From the NCBI GenBank assembly GCA_027038555.1, contig JALVVX010000025.1, forward strand, positions 10,599-74,598: 64,000 bases of DNA, given 5' to 3'. The position numbers were made by a program, and so were the translations under genes. Under the pieces are notes generated by a model that saw nothing but the letters and a program-made list of their open reading frames with translations, ran no database searches and had not been told where the DNA came from. Shown in pieces: positions 8,829 to 16,775 of the stretch (within the stretch, counting starts at the first letter, position 1; every line of letters starts with the position of its first letter). Origin of the DNA: Nautiliaceae bacterium (GTDB lineage Bacteria; Campylobacterota; Campylobacteria; Campylobacterales; Nautiliaceae).

Positions 8829-10637
8829 ATTCCACCGAAACAACAGTTGTATTGAAACGGAGTTCCCGCAAATGAAAGCACAGGCATAATCATATTCCAC
8901 CGAAACAACAGTTGTATTGAAACCTTGCATTAACCGCAACTAAAACTGCTTTTTTAAATTCCACCGAAACAACAGTTGTATTGAAACATATCCTCGCCTT
9001 TTTTAAATCTTGCTAGCATATCTATTCCACCGAAACAACAGTTGTATTGAAACTATTGTATTATTCGGGCAATCTAAATTCTTTTTTAAATTCCACCGAA
9101 ACAACAGTTGTATTGAAACAACACTGCATCTGCTGCACTTGTTACATCTCTTCTATTCCACCGAAACAACAGTTGTATTGAAACATCACTGAAATTGAAA
9201 AAATGAATATTACGGATGAATTCCACCGAAACAACAGTTGTATTGAAACAAGAATTTGTAAAATTGGTAGCGGTTGCTTTTATTGATTCCACCGAAACAA
9301 CAGTTGTATTGAAACCTTTTTAGTCTGGCAAGAAGCGAATCGTGATGTAAAAATTCCACCGAAACAACAGTTGTATTGAAACGCTGAACCATCGTTGTTA
9401 TCATCTCCATTTACCTATTCCACCGAAACAACAGTTGTATTGAAACTTAATAATTTTGCTGTTGTTTTTAGCAAGCGTTAGAATTCCACCGAAACAACAG
9501 TTGTATTGAAACAAAAGCACTTTTACTTAAATCGCAGGAACTATGTGAATTCCACCGAAACAACAGTTGTATTGAAACCAAATGAACGACGTCAACCCCG
9601 ACTGGCTTTTAACAATTCCACCGAAACAACAGTTGTATTGAAACGAAGACCAAGCAGAACATAGTTATGACTATAATGCATTCCACCGAAACAACAGTTG
9701 TATTGAAACATAAAACTTCCTACTACGCCGCTGGTATGCTCTTCCATTCCACCGAAACAACAGTTGTATTGAAACCTTCCAAAAGAGGAACTTTTAAAAT
9801 TGTTTAACGCTATTCCACCGAAACAACAGTTGTATTGAAACGTGAAAGCATAGATATATCTCAAAAAGCAGTGTATTTATATGAATTCCACCGAAACAAC
9901 AGTTGTATTGAAACAATTTTTTGAAATAAGAATTTAATTTTTGCAATTTGATTCCACCGAAACAACAGTTGTATTGAAACAGATTAAAGGAAAAAAAATG
10001 AGTAATTTTAAACTATTCCACCGAAACAACAGTTGTATTGAAACGGCTTTGTTTCAAGTGCTGTTATTTCTTCCTCTTTAATTCCACCGAAACAACAGTT
10101 GTATTGAAACACTTCTGGTTCTGTGTATTCTTTGCTTGTTTCAAGGATTCCACCGAAACAACAGTTGTATTGAAACTTTCTTTATATTCTAAAAATCTTT
10201 TTAAGCGCAGATATTCCACCGAAACAACAGTTGTATTGAAACAGAGAGGTAAATTACAATTTTGTAGAAGATAAAGGAATTCCACCGAAACAACAGTTGT
10301 ATTGAAACGCAGTCTGCACGAAGATTAATATCAAACCAAAATATTCCACCGAAACAACAGTTGTATTGAAACATTAAAACAACTCCTAATTTTGCTGGAT
10401 TACCTTGTAATTCCACCGAAACAACAGTTGTATTGAAACTAAATGTAAGCACGGTTTCCGGAAATTACAAATTTATTCCACCGAAACAACAGTTGTATTG
10501 AAACTATTTTTGGCCGCTACTACAGTAAAACCGAAAAAATATTCCACCGAAACAACAGTTGTATTGAAACTTGGAACAAAGGTATTCATAATAAGTATAT
10601 GAAAGAGATTCCACCGAAACAACAGTTGTATTGAAAC
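8829..10637 (+). CRISPR. CRISPR array, 28 identical 30-bp repeats, 27 spacers
   Basis: The 30-base repeat begins ATTCCACCGAAAC and ends GTTGTATTGAAAC; all 28 copies read here look identical. Repeats start at 8829, 8894, 8958, 9024, 9090, 9155, 9220, 9286, 9353, 9417, 9483, 9549, 9615, 9680, 9746, 9812, 9885, 9951, 10015, 10081, 10147, 10213, 10279, 10343, 10410, 10475, 10541 and 10608. Spacers are 34-37 bases, mostly 36, except one of 43 (9842-9884). The ATTGAAAC end is common in type I-A/I-B and type III systems. No cas gene lies within the window, so the effector must be elsewhere or missing. Open frames through the array merely translate repeats. Confidence 0.99.
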
Positions 10638-10939
10638 CTGAGCTGATATTAAAAACTAAAACATTAAAGTTAGAATATTTATAAAGAAGAGCCTTTGAAA
10701 TAGTTTGTAAATATCTAAATATAAAAGATGATGTGAATATTATTTATCCGAAATCATTTAACATTACAAACATTGAAAAAGAGATTCAAATACTTAGCGA
10801 AATGAAACAATTAATTGATGCTCCTACATACTTTAAACTTAAAACTTTAAAAATTATTTCGAATGACTTAAATACAATAGATCCTGAAGATTTTGCAGTT
10901 ATTGCAAGTGAGGTTGAGGACAGTTTTAAAGAAACTTGA
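10638..10939 (+). pseudogene. Phage portal-like C-terminal fragment with in-frame stop
   Basis: Immediately after repeat 28 an open frame reads ELILKTKTLKLEYL, hits TAA at 10682-10684, and continues in the same frame as RRAFEIVCKYLNIKDDV and on to a stop at 10940. The continuous alpha-helical character across the stop suggests one protein broken by a nonsense mutation. The style (a helix ending in CKYLNIKDDV, then a strand and IYPKSF, then helical turns with DPEDFA) resembles C-termini of phage portal proteins. This is from memory, so the family is tentative. A 68-residue piece from a GTG at 10733 could still be translated. The 5' part of the gene is missing at the repeat junction. Confidence 0.45.
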
Positions 10940-10965
10940 TTTTTTATCACAATTTGATGTATAAT
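10936..10965 (+). promoter_or_regulatory. Promoter for the structured RNA inside the CRISPR insert
   Basis: TTGATT at 10936-10941 and TATAAT at 10960-10965 are separated by 18 bases. Transcription would begin around 10972, exactly at the start of the long inverted repeat. This supports a real transcript from the insert. Confidence 0.6.
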
Positions 10966-10971
10966 GCTAAT

Positions 10972-11066
10972 AGCAAGAGGTGAGAGTGTGGAAATAATCC
11001 GTCGTGCCACCGGCGAGGGCTTTTAGCCGTCGATATGGGGAGGTGACGGTTCCCCCACCTCTTGCT
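10972..11066 (+). ncRNA. Candidate structured RNA within the CRISPR insert
   Basis: AGCAAGAGGTG at 10972-10982 pairs perfectly over 11 bases with CACCTCTTGCT at 11056-11066, closing a domain of about 95 bases. Inside, CCGT(bulge)CACC can pair with GGTGACGG, and CGAGGGCTTTTAGCCGTCG forms a hairpin; an alternative GGGGA/TCCCC hairpin competes. This local GC content is far above the flanks. A good promoter stands just upstream. The right arm touches the stop codon of the convergent PBECR2-like gene, so on the other strand it could act as that gene's 3' structure. I could not match it to any known ribozyme, riboswitch or intron domain. Confidence 0.5.
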
Positions 11067-11767
11067 TAAAACTCCCAATCTCCAAAAATAAGCTTAAAAT
11101 TAGGATTATTCATATCACTGCTATTTATATAACCTGCTGTTTTAATAATTGTAAGTTTTGTTTTCTTTTCAATATGTTTAGTGTCTATAACTATTTTTAT
11201 GCATTTTTGAGACTGATTATCACAATATAATAAATTCATTTTTTTATTTGATAATTCTAAAAAAATTGCACTTGGTCTTCTCATGATGTATGGAATTCTT
11301 AAAATATCACTCTCACTAAGCCCTGCACCTCTTTTCTTCTTACTTTCTCTTGCAAGATGAGATAGCCCTTTATGAGTTAAATAAATCTCTTTAGTATGAA
11401 TAGGAATGCCTTTTTCTTCTAAAAATTTAATAATTTCATTGTTTAATTCTCCCACTTTAATTTTATTTTTAGTGAGCTTTTGTTTGTTTTTAATCTCATT
11501 TAACATTCTCTTAATATCCATTGAAATATCACTTTTTAATGACATTTTACCAAACAAATCAACATACTTTCTTATCGAATACTTCTCTCTAATTGAGCTA
11601 AAAATCTCCTCAATATCCTTGCCTTGCTTAAACTCTTGAAGCTTCTCTTTGCTTCCTAAAATCTGTCTTTGCTCATATTCGCTAAACTTCTCCATTATTT
11701 CTTTTACTGCTTGCTTCCAAGGCTTTCTTTTACTATTTACTTCACGATAATAAGGGTTATATTCCAC
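11066..11767 (-). CDS. Phage-type protein with PBECR2-like nuclease domain, 5'-truncated
   Basis: The N-terminal half (about residues 1-110) is charged and helical. From about residue 118 the sequence IHTKEIYLTHKGLSHLARESK, then LRIPYIMRRPSAIFLE, LLYCDNQ, KIVIDTKH and IIKTAGYINSSDMNNPNFKLI follows the pattern of PBECR2 domains, phage-encoded barnase/EndoU/colicin/RelE-like nucleases often fused to head-morphogenesis proteins. The only start is a GTG inside the CRISPR repeat at 11761-11790, so the original 5' end was probably lost at the junction. No ribosome-binding site of its own is clear. It converges on the structured RNA at 10972-11066. Confidence 0.55.
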   Translation of the reverse strand: MEYNPYYREVNSKRKPWKQAVKEIMEKFSEYEQRQILGSKEKLQEFKQGKDIEEIFSSIREKYSIRKYVDLFGKMSLKSDISMDIKRMLNEIKNKQKLTKNKIKVGELNNEIIKFLEEKGIPIHTKEIYLTHKGLSHLARESKKKRGAGLSESDILRIPYIMRRPSAIFLELSNKKMNLLYCDNQSQKCIKIVIDTKHIEKKTKLTIIKTAGYINSSDMNNPNFKLIFGDWEF

Positions 11768-11854
11768 CGAAACAACAGTTGTATTGAAACTTTCCTCTCC
11801 TTAATAGTTTTATTGAAATACAGTATTCCACCAAAACAACATCTGATATACTAT
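11761..11854 (+). CRISPR. Distal end of the CRISPR array beyond the insert
   Basis: A perfect 30-base repeat lies at 11761-11790, followed by a 34-base spacer and a decayed repeat at 11825-11854 that matches 16 of its first 17 bases (ATTCCACCAAAACAACA) and then diverges. The spacer's 11806-11819 also resembles the repeat's 3' part (12 of 14 bases), so this end is eroding. Together with the main array it shows that 10638-11760 was inserted between two repeats. A degenerate last repeat is usual at the leader-distal end. Confidence 0.85.
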
Positions 11855-11880
11855 TTAAATATCACAAATCTATAAATATT

Positions 11881-11890
11881 AGTGTCAGAG
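11881..11890 (-). other. CTCTGACACT motif 3' of terC-like gene
   Basis: The 10-mer CTCTGACACT reads in the sense direction of the terC-like gene, about 25 bases beyond its stop. The same 10-mer stands 3' of rpsU (28550-28559), ffs (35834-35843) and tRNA-Ser (41088-41097), each time in sense orientation. Confidence 0.5.
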
Positions 11891-11914
11891 GATTAAAAGA
11901 AATAAAAATAAAAA

Positions 11915-12880
11915 TCAGGAAAATTGGGAAGTTTCTATTTTGGAGTGTATAAATGCGATAATTAGAAGCAAAAGTCCAAGAGTCCCTGTAATTACTTCTC
12001 CAATTTGCGTAAAAATTTTCAAAAGCATAATAACGGCAAGTATCCCTATGGCATAGTGAGCACCATGTTCGAGGTATTTGTATTCGTCCAAAACACCTTT
12101 TTCGACCATCCATACAGTCAGGCTTCTGACAAACATAGCACCGATACCAAGACCGAGCATAATTATCAAAATATTGCTTGTAATGGCAAAAGCCCCTATT
12201 ACCCCGTCAAACGAAAAACTTGCATCAAGCACTTCAAGGTAAATAAGTCCCATTAGACCGTTTTTTATACCTTCCGCACTTAATGCATCATTGATTCCGT
12301 TGATAACCGAATAACTCAAAAGTCCGAGAAAATAAGCTATTGCAACTTTATAATCTTTTATTTCATATACTATAACAATACCGATAATTATGGCTATCAT
12401 TAAAGAAATATTATTTACTTTTCCAAATTTTTCGGCTGTTTTTTCTATCGGTTTTAACCATCTTACCTCTTTTTCTTCAAATAAAAAGTCGCTAAACACC
12501 ATCCATAAAAACCCGCCTCCGAATGCATATATCAGATATTCGGTAGATGAAAGTATTTCGTGATATTTGTGCGGATGATAAAGTGCGATATTTATAGTAT
12601 CCATAATCCCGAGATTTGCGGCAACAGCTACTATTATAATCGGGAAAATCAGTCTCATACCTCCAACTGCTATTACCATACCCCATGTCAAAAATCGCTT
12701 CTGCCAGATTTTATCCATGGTTTTTAGAATTTTGGCATTGACAACGGCATTATCAAATGAAAGTGAAATTTCTAAAATCGCCAAAATAGCAGTAAGATAT
12801 ATAGCTTCTAATCCTCCTATAAAAAAGGCTAAAACAAGCCCTATTAAAGCAGTTAAAAATGAGAAATAAAAATATTTCAT
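11915..12880 (-). CDS. TerC-like integral membrane protein (DUF475)
   Basis: The 321-residue protein is almost entirely membrane segments (about eight). It carries two acidic signatures typical of the TerC/DUF475 superfamily: LEISLSFDNAVVNAKIL at about residues 36-52 and LDASFSFDGVIGAF at about residues 217-230, both with the S-F-D core. TerC relatives are linked to metal-ion (Mn or tellurite-related) homeostasis; the DUF475 subgroup is less studied. It lies eight bases after nusA on the same strand. Its 3' end faces the decayed end of the CRISPR array. Confidence 0.85.
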   Translation of the reverse strand: MKYFYFSFLTALIGLVLAFFIGGLEAIYLTAILAILEISLSFDNAVVNAKILKTMDKIWQKRFLTWGMVIAVGGMRLIFPIIIVAVAANLGIMDTINIALYHPHKYHEILSSTEYLIYAFGGGFLWMVFSDFLFEEKEVRWLKPIEKTAEKFGKVNNISLMIAIIIGIVIVYEIKDYKVAIAYFLGLLSYSVINGINDALSAEGIKNGLMGLIYLEVLDASFSFDGVIGAFAITSNILIIMLGLGIGAMFVRSLTVWMVEKGVLDEYKYLEHGAHYAIGILAVIMLLKIFTQIGEVITGTLGLLLLIIAFIHSKIETSQFS

Positions 12881-12888
12881 TATTTCCC

Positions 12889-13962
12889 TTAAATCTTGAA
12901 AAGATTTTCAAGTTTTGAAGTATCTGTTTTTTTCTCTTCGGCATCTTGTAGCTGGATTTTATATTTTGTAAGCATACTTGCAAGAGTAATATTTACCCCG
13001 TTTTTACCTATTGCTTTTGCTTTTTCCTGAGGGTCTACCTCCACATATGCCGTACCTTCTTTTTCATCAATTTTTACATTTTTTACAATAGCCGGAGACA
13101 ACGCTCTTGCCACAAAAATTTCAGGTTTGTTTGAATATTCTATAACATCAATGTTTTCACCGTTTAATTCATTTGAAATGGCGTTGATTCTAACCCCGTT
13201 TTTACCGATAATCGTACCGATAGGCTCTACCTGAGGATTAAGAGAACTTACCGCAACTTTGCTTCTAACCCCCGGTATTCTTGCACTTGAATGAATTTTG
13301 ATAATCCCGTCCCTAACCTCCGGTACAGCCTGTTCGATAAGTTTTTCAAGGAATTTTGGAGATGTTCGGCTAAGTTCTATTGTAATACCTTTTTTATTGT
13401 CAAAATGAACGAATTTAAGAAGGGCTTTTAAAACATCGCCAACATCAAACTTTTCGCCTTTTATTCTGTTTCTTCTTGGAAGTACTCCTTTTACACCTTC
13501 TATTTCAACCCATGTATTTTCGTCATTGTCAACTTTTACAACTTCCGCGCTTACGATAGTGTTTAGTTTTGAGATAAGTTTTCTGTATATTTCATTTTCA
13601 AGAAGTCTTGTAATTTCTCTCTCAAACTCCCTTTGAAGCGACATAGCTCCGCTTCTTCCAAGTTTGCTTAAATCAAGTTCGGCTCTTAATTTATCTCCAA
13701 GCTGAACATTTTCGTCATACTCTCTTGCTTCATCCAAATAAAGATATTTTTCCGGATTTTCAAGAGCCCTGTCGTCATTAACAACTTCAAAGTTTTGATA
13801 AATTTTAAGTTCTCCATCTTCCATTTCGACATCTACATCAATATCGCCCAAGATTTTTCTTGCCGTTTTTATAATAGAGCGTTTAAAAGCCTCTTTTACT
13901 TCATCAAAATCAAGCCCTTTTTCATTTGCTACAAGTGAGAGCAGTTCCTGAACTTTCTCCAC
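12889..13962 (-). CDS. nusA: Transcription termination/antitermination protein NusA
   Basis: NusA binds RNA polymerase and nascent RNA and modulates pausing, termination and antitermination. The 357-residue protein has the N-terminal RNAP-binding domain (LLSLVANEKGLDFDEVKEAF onward), an S1 domain around residues 135-200, then two KH domains with GxxG loops IGKNGV (near residues 260 and 330). It lacks the acidic C-terminal repeats of the E. coli form, as expected for this phylum. The start is GTG with AAAGGA upstream. The divergent plus-strand partner at 14034 begins about 70 bases away. Confidence 0.96.
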   Translation of the reverse strand: MEKVQELLSLVANEKGLDFDEVKEAFKRSIIKTARKILGDIDVDVEMEDGELKIYQNFEVVNDDRALENPEKYLYLDEAREYDENVQLGDKLRAELDLSKLGRSGAMSLQREFEREITRLLENEIYRKLISKLNTIVSAEVVKVDNDENTWVEIEGVKGVLPRRNRIKGEKFDVGDVLKALLKFVHFDNKKGITIELSRTSPKFLEKLIEQAVPEVRDGIIKIHSSARIPGVRSKVAVSSLNPQVEPIGTIIGKNGVRINAISNELNGENIDVIEYSNKPEIFVARALSPAIVKNVKIDEKEGTAYVEVDPQEKAKAIGKNGVNITLASMLTKYKIQLQDAEEKKTDTSKLENLFKI

Positions 13963-14033
13963 ATTAATCCTTTTATTTTTTAGTTATAATTTTACACAAA
14001 TTTTTGATAAAATAATAATTAAAAAGGATTTAT

Positions 14034-14264
14034 ATGAAATTAAAACTTATCGGCGCTGATAATCAGATTATTGAAAAGAATTACGAAGATTTTGTCAAAG
14101 AAATTAAACCAAACAGTTTTTTTTATTTTCATAAAGACACAAGCTATAAAGATTTAAAAGATTTAATCGATAAACTTGAAGAAGAAGGCTATTCCGTTTA
14201 TTTCAGAGAAGTAAAATACGCGCTTGATGAAAGTGCTTATATGTATGAGCTTCATGTAATTTAA
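14034..14264 (+). CDS. HP0268-like small protein
   Basis: The 76-residue protein (begins MKLKLIGADNQIIEKNYEDF; ends YALDESAYMYELHVI) matches my memory of the HP0268 family of the Campylobacterota, one member of which has a solved structure and reported nicking/ribonuclease activity. The arrangement HP0268-like, miaB, small TPR-like protein mirrors HP0268-HP0269-HP0270 of Helicobacter pylori, which supports the call. An AAAAAGGA ribosome-binding site precedes the ATG. It sits ten bases before miaB and should be translated in the same message. Confidence 0.8.
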   Translation: MKLKLIGADNQIIEKNYEDFVKEIKPNSFFYFHKDTSYKDLKDLIDKLEEEGYSVYFREVKYALDESAYMYELHVI

Positions 14265-14273
14265 AGGAATTTG

Positions 14274-15542
14274 GTGAAAAAACTTTATATCGAAACGTTC
14301 GGCTGTCAGATGAACGTTAAAGATTCAGAACATATCATAGCCGAACTTTCAGACGAATTTACCACTACCCAAAATCCGCAGGATGCGGATTTGATTATTT
14401 TAAATACCTGCTCTGTAAGAGAAAAACCGGTTGCTAAACTTTTCAGTGAACTCGGTGCCCTTAAGAAAAAAAATCCTGATGCAAAATTCGGTGTTTGCGG
14501 ATGTACGGCAAGCCATATGGGCGAAGATATTATCAAAAGAGCCCCTTATGTAAGTTTTGTACTTGGAGCCAGAAACGTAAGCAGAATTAAAGAAGCGATT
14601 AACAAAGAAAAAGCGGTAATTACCGATATAGACTATGATGATACCACTTATATTTTCAAAAACACAAGAAAAAATCCATATAAAGATTTTCTAAACATAA
14701 TGGTGGGATGCGATAAAAAATGTACTTTTTGTATCGTGCCTAAAACAAGGGGAAAAGAGATATCCATCCCTATGGATATTATACTAAAACAGGTTCAGAA
14801 TTTAGCTGACGAAGGTGTTAAGGAAATTACACTTCTTGGACAGAATGTAAACAATTACGGTAAAAGATTCAGTGTAGAACATCCAAAAGTAGATTTTACC
14901 GACCTTTTAAGGGAAGTAAGTAAAATAAACGGGATTGAGAGAATCAGATTCACATCGCCCCATCCTCTCCATGCTGATGATAAATTCTTAGAAGAATTTG
15001 CAACAAACCCTAAAATTTGCAAACATATTCATTTTCCGCTTCAAAGCGGAAGCACTGAAATATTAAGGGCAATGAAAAGAGGATATACGAAAGAATGGTT
15101 TTTAAACAGATGTGAAATCATAAGACAAATCCCTGATGTTTCTATTACTACCGATATTATCGTCGGATTTCCGGGAGAGAGTGAAGAAGATTTTAAAGAT
15201 ACGCTCGATGTGGTGGAAAAAGTAAGATTCGAGCAGATTTTCTCTTTTGTCTATTCGCCAAGACCGCTTACAGAAGCTGCAAATTATGAAAATCAGGTTC
15301 CAAAAGATATAGCAAAAGAGAGACTTTATAAACTTCAAAATTTACATGCCCAAATACTTGATGAAATAGCAAAAAATCAGATTGGAAAAGTTTATAAAGT
15401 ATTGGTAGAAGAACCGGGTGTCGGAAAAAGCGATAATTTTTTTACCGTTAAATTCGAAAATAACGAAAATCTTCTTGGTAAAATCGTAGACGTTAAAATA
15501 AACGAAGCCAACAGACACACTTTAAAAGGAACGGTAATATAA
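14274..15542 (+). CDS. miaB: tRNA-2-methylthio-N6-dimethylallyladenosine synthase
   Basis: MiaB is a radical-SAM methylthiotransferase acting on i6A37 of tRNAs that read UNN codons. The N-terminal domain has [13 protein letters not shown] and further cysteines (NTCSVRE, CGCTAS) for the auxiliary 4Fe-4S cluster; the radical-SAM motif is [16 protein letters not shown]; a TRAM domain ends the protein. The GTG at 14274 is preferred to the TTG at 14271 because AAAGGA is better spaced from it. The product is about 422 residues, normal for the family. Its stop TAA overlaps the apparent ATA start of the next gene. Confidence 0.96.
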   Translation: MKKLYIETFGCQMNVKDSEHIIAELSDEFTTTQNPQDADLIILNTCSVREKPVAKLFSELGALKKKNPDAKFGVCGCTASHMGEDIIKRAPYVSFVLGARNVSRIKEAINKEKAVITDIDYDDTTYIFKNTRKNPYKDFLNIMVGCDKKCTFCIVPKTRGKEISIPMDIILKQVQNLADEGVKEITLLGQNVNNYGKRFSVEHPKVDFTDLLREVSKINGIERIRFTSPHPLHADDKFLEEFATNPKICKHIHFPLQSGSTEILRAMKRGYTKEWFLNRCEIIRQIPDVSITTDIIVGFPGESEEDFKDTLDVVEKVRFEQIFSFVYSPRPLTEAANYENQVPKDIAKERLYKLQNLHAQILDEIAKNQIGKVYKVLVEEPGVGKSDNFFTVKFENNENLLGKIVDVKINEANRHTLKGTVI

Positions 15543-15988
15543 AAAAAGTATTAATTTTTTTGGGAATTATAATAATTTTCACAATCGGATATTTCAGTTT
15601 CAACCCGAGTTACAGGCTTTCTCTTGAAGCCAAATATTACTTTGAAACCGAAAAATATGAAAAAGCGTATAAACTCGCAAGCGAAGCATATACGCTAAAT
15701 CCGTACAACAGGATGGCTTTTACAATTAAGGTACAATCTCAAATTGCAAAAGAATGGCAAAATTTTATTAACGATGCCGATGAATTTTTTGATAAAATAC
15801 AAAAAACGGCAGATAAAAAAGTAATAACCGAAAAAGATAAAAAAAGAATAAAAATTATGCTTAAAATTTTGATTGACGAATATAAAACGTTAAAACCGTC
15901 ACTTTTACTGCCAAAAGAGTTAAAAGAAAAAGCAAAAGAAAAATATTTAAAGGCGAAAGAGCTATATGAGAAACTTTTTGGAAAATGA
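15539..15988 (+). CDS. HP0270-like membrane-anchored TPR-like protein, apparent AUA start
   Basis: If translation starts at the ATA at 15539, the product begins [19 protein letters not shown] (one membrane segment), followed by a TPR-like helix pair [25 protein letters not shown] and a basic coiled C-terminus ending [10 protein letters not shown]. The ATA has AAAAGGA with an eight-base spacer and overlaps the miaB stop by ATATAA, the geometry expected of a coupled start. The first conventional codon (TTG at 15560) would cut the membrane segment in half. Position after miaB matches HP0270. The function is unknown. Confidence 0.65.
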   Translation: MKKVLIFLGIIIIFTIGYFSFNPSYRLSLEAKYYFETEKYEKAYKLASEAYTLNPYNRMAFTIKVQSQIAKEWQNFINDADEFFDKIQKTADKKVITEKDKKRIKIMLKILIDEYKTLKPSLLLPKELKEKAKEKYLKAKELYEKLFGK

Positions 15989-16775
15989 GGCAAAAAAATT
16001 TCTTAATTATGTTAAAAAAACCAAATCACAGCAGACATACAGAACCTATGAGAGTGTCTTAAAAGAAGCATTAAATTATATAGAATTTGAAGACGGATAT
16101 CTTGACATAACCCCTTACAGACTCAAAATCGCAACACAGAGCAAAAAAACAATTGCCAAAAAAATTTCAGCGCTTAGAAGTTTTTTCGAGTTTCTTCAAA
16201 GCGAAGGACATAAATTCAAAATTGTCGGAGACGAACATATAAAAGTTCCTAAAACCCTTCCAAAACCTGTAAATATAGAGCATATAAAAGAGGCTCTTAA
16301 ACTATCAAATCTTGAAGAATTTACCGCTATAATGATAATTTTTTCGCTTGGTCTAAGAATTGGTGAAGCTGTTAATATAAAACTTGATGATATAAAAGGA
16401 GGATGGATAAGCATTACAGGAAAAGGCGCTAAAACAAGAATGCTTCCGATTCACCCGAAACTTAAAGAAATTATCAAAAAATATATTGAAACTTATAAAC
16501 CGAAAAAATATCTTTTTGAAAAAGACGGTATTCAAATAAACGATGCAAAGCTCAGATATATAATCCAAAAACCTTTTAAAAAAATCGGTATCCACATAAC
16601 ACCACATCAGTTAAGACACTCATTTGCGACTTATATGCTTGAAAAAGGTGCAAGAATAACCGATGTAAGTGAACTTTTAGGTCATGAGTTTATTTCAACA
16701 ACTCAAATTTACACAAAGCTCAGCGATTCACTTAAATTAAAAAATTATTTAAAAGCGCATCCGTTATGTTCGTAG
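15966..16775 (+). CDS. Tyrosine recombinase, XerC/D-like
   Basis: The 269-residue protein is a lambda-integrase-type recombinase, shorter than usual Xer proteins. After an N-terminal SAM-like DNA-binding domain (QQTYRTYESVLKEALNYI), the catalytic domain shows the Arg box FSLGLRIGEAVNIKLDD, the beta-hairpin lysine in TGKGAKTRMLP, the HQLRHSFATYML box, and LGHEFISTTQIYTKL with the nucleophilic tyrosine. All catalytic residues are present. It lies in a chain of overlapping genes, not beside phage genes, so chromosome dimer resolution (the XerH role) is more likely than mobile integration. No dif-like site was identified. Confidence 0.85.
   Translation: MRNFLENEAKKFLNYVKKTKSQQTYRTYESVLKEALNYIEFEDGYLDITPYRLKIATQSKKTIAKKISALRSFFEFLQSEGHKFKIVGDEHIKVPKTLPKPVNIEHIKEALKLSNLEEFTAIMIIFSLGLRIGEAVNIKLDDIKGGWISITGKGAKTRMLPIHPKLKEIIKKYIETYKPKKYLFEKDGIQINDAKLRYIIQKPFKKIGIHITPHQLRHSFATYMLEKGARITDVSELLGHEFISTTQIYTKLSDSLKLKNYLKAHPLCS

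Noticed and set aside
9010-10452. Several open frames of 60-90 codons in the CRISPR array on both strands
   Set aside because: They translate the repeat over and over (peptides such as FNTTVVSVE, FQYNCCFGG, STETTVVLK) and have no independent support.
10972-11066. Hammerhead, HDV-like, pistol ribozyme or group II intron domain V
   Set aside because: The diagnostic cores (CUGAUGA/GAAA; the HDV nested pseudoknot; the AGC...GAAA...CGU domain V pattern) are not present by eye.
8676-12000. A cas operon flanking the array
   Set aside because: The neighbours are murB and a terC-like gene; no Cas1, Cas2, Cas3, Cas6 or Cas10 motif is seen.
15966-16775. Integrase of a mobile island
   Set aside because: The recombinase gene is embedded in overlapping housekeeping-like genes with no att repeats, tRNA junction or phage genes nearby; a Xer role is simpler.
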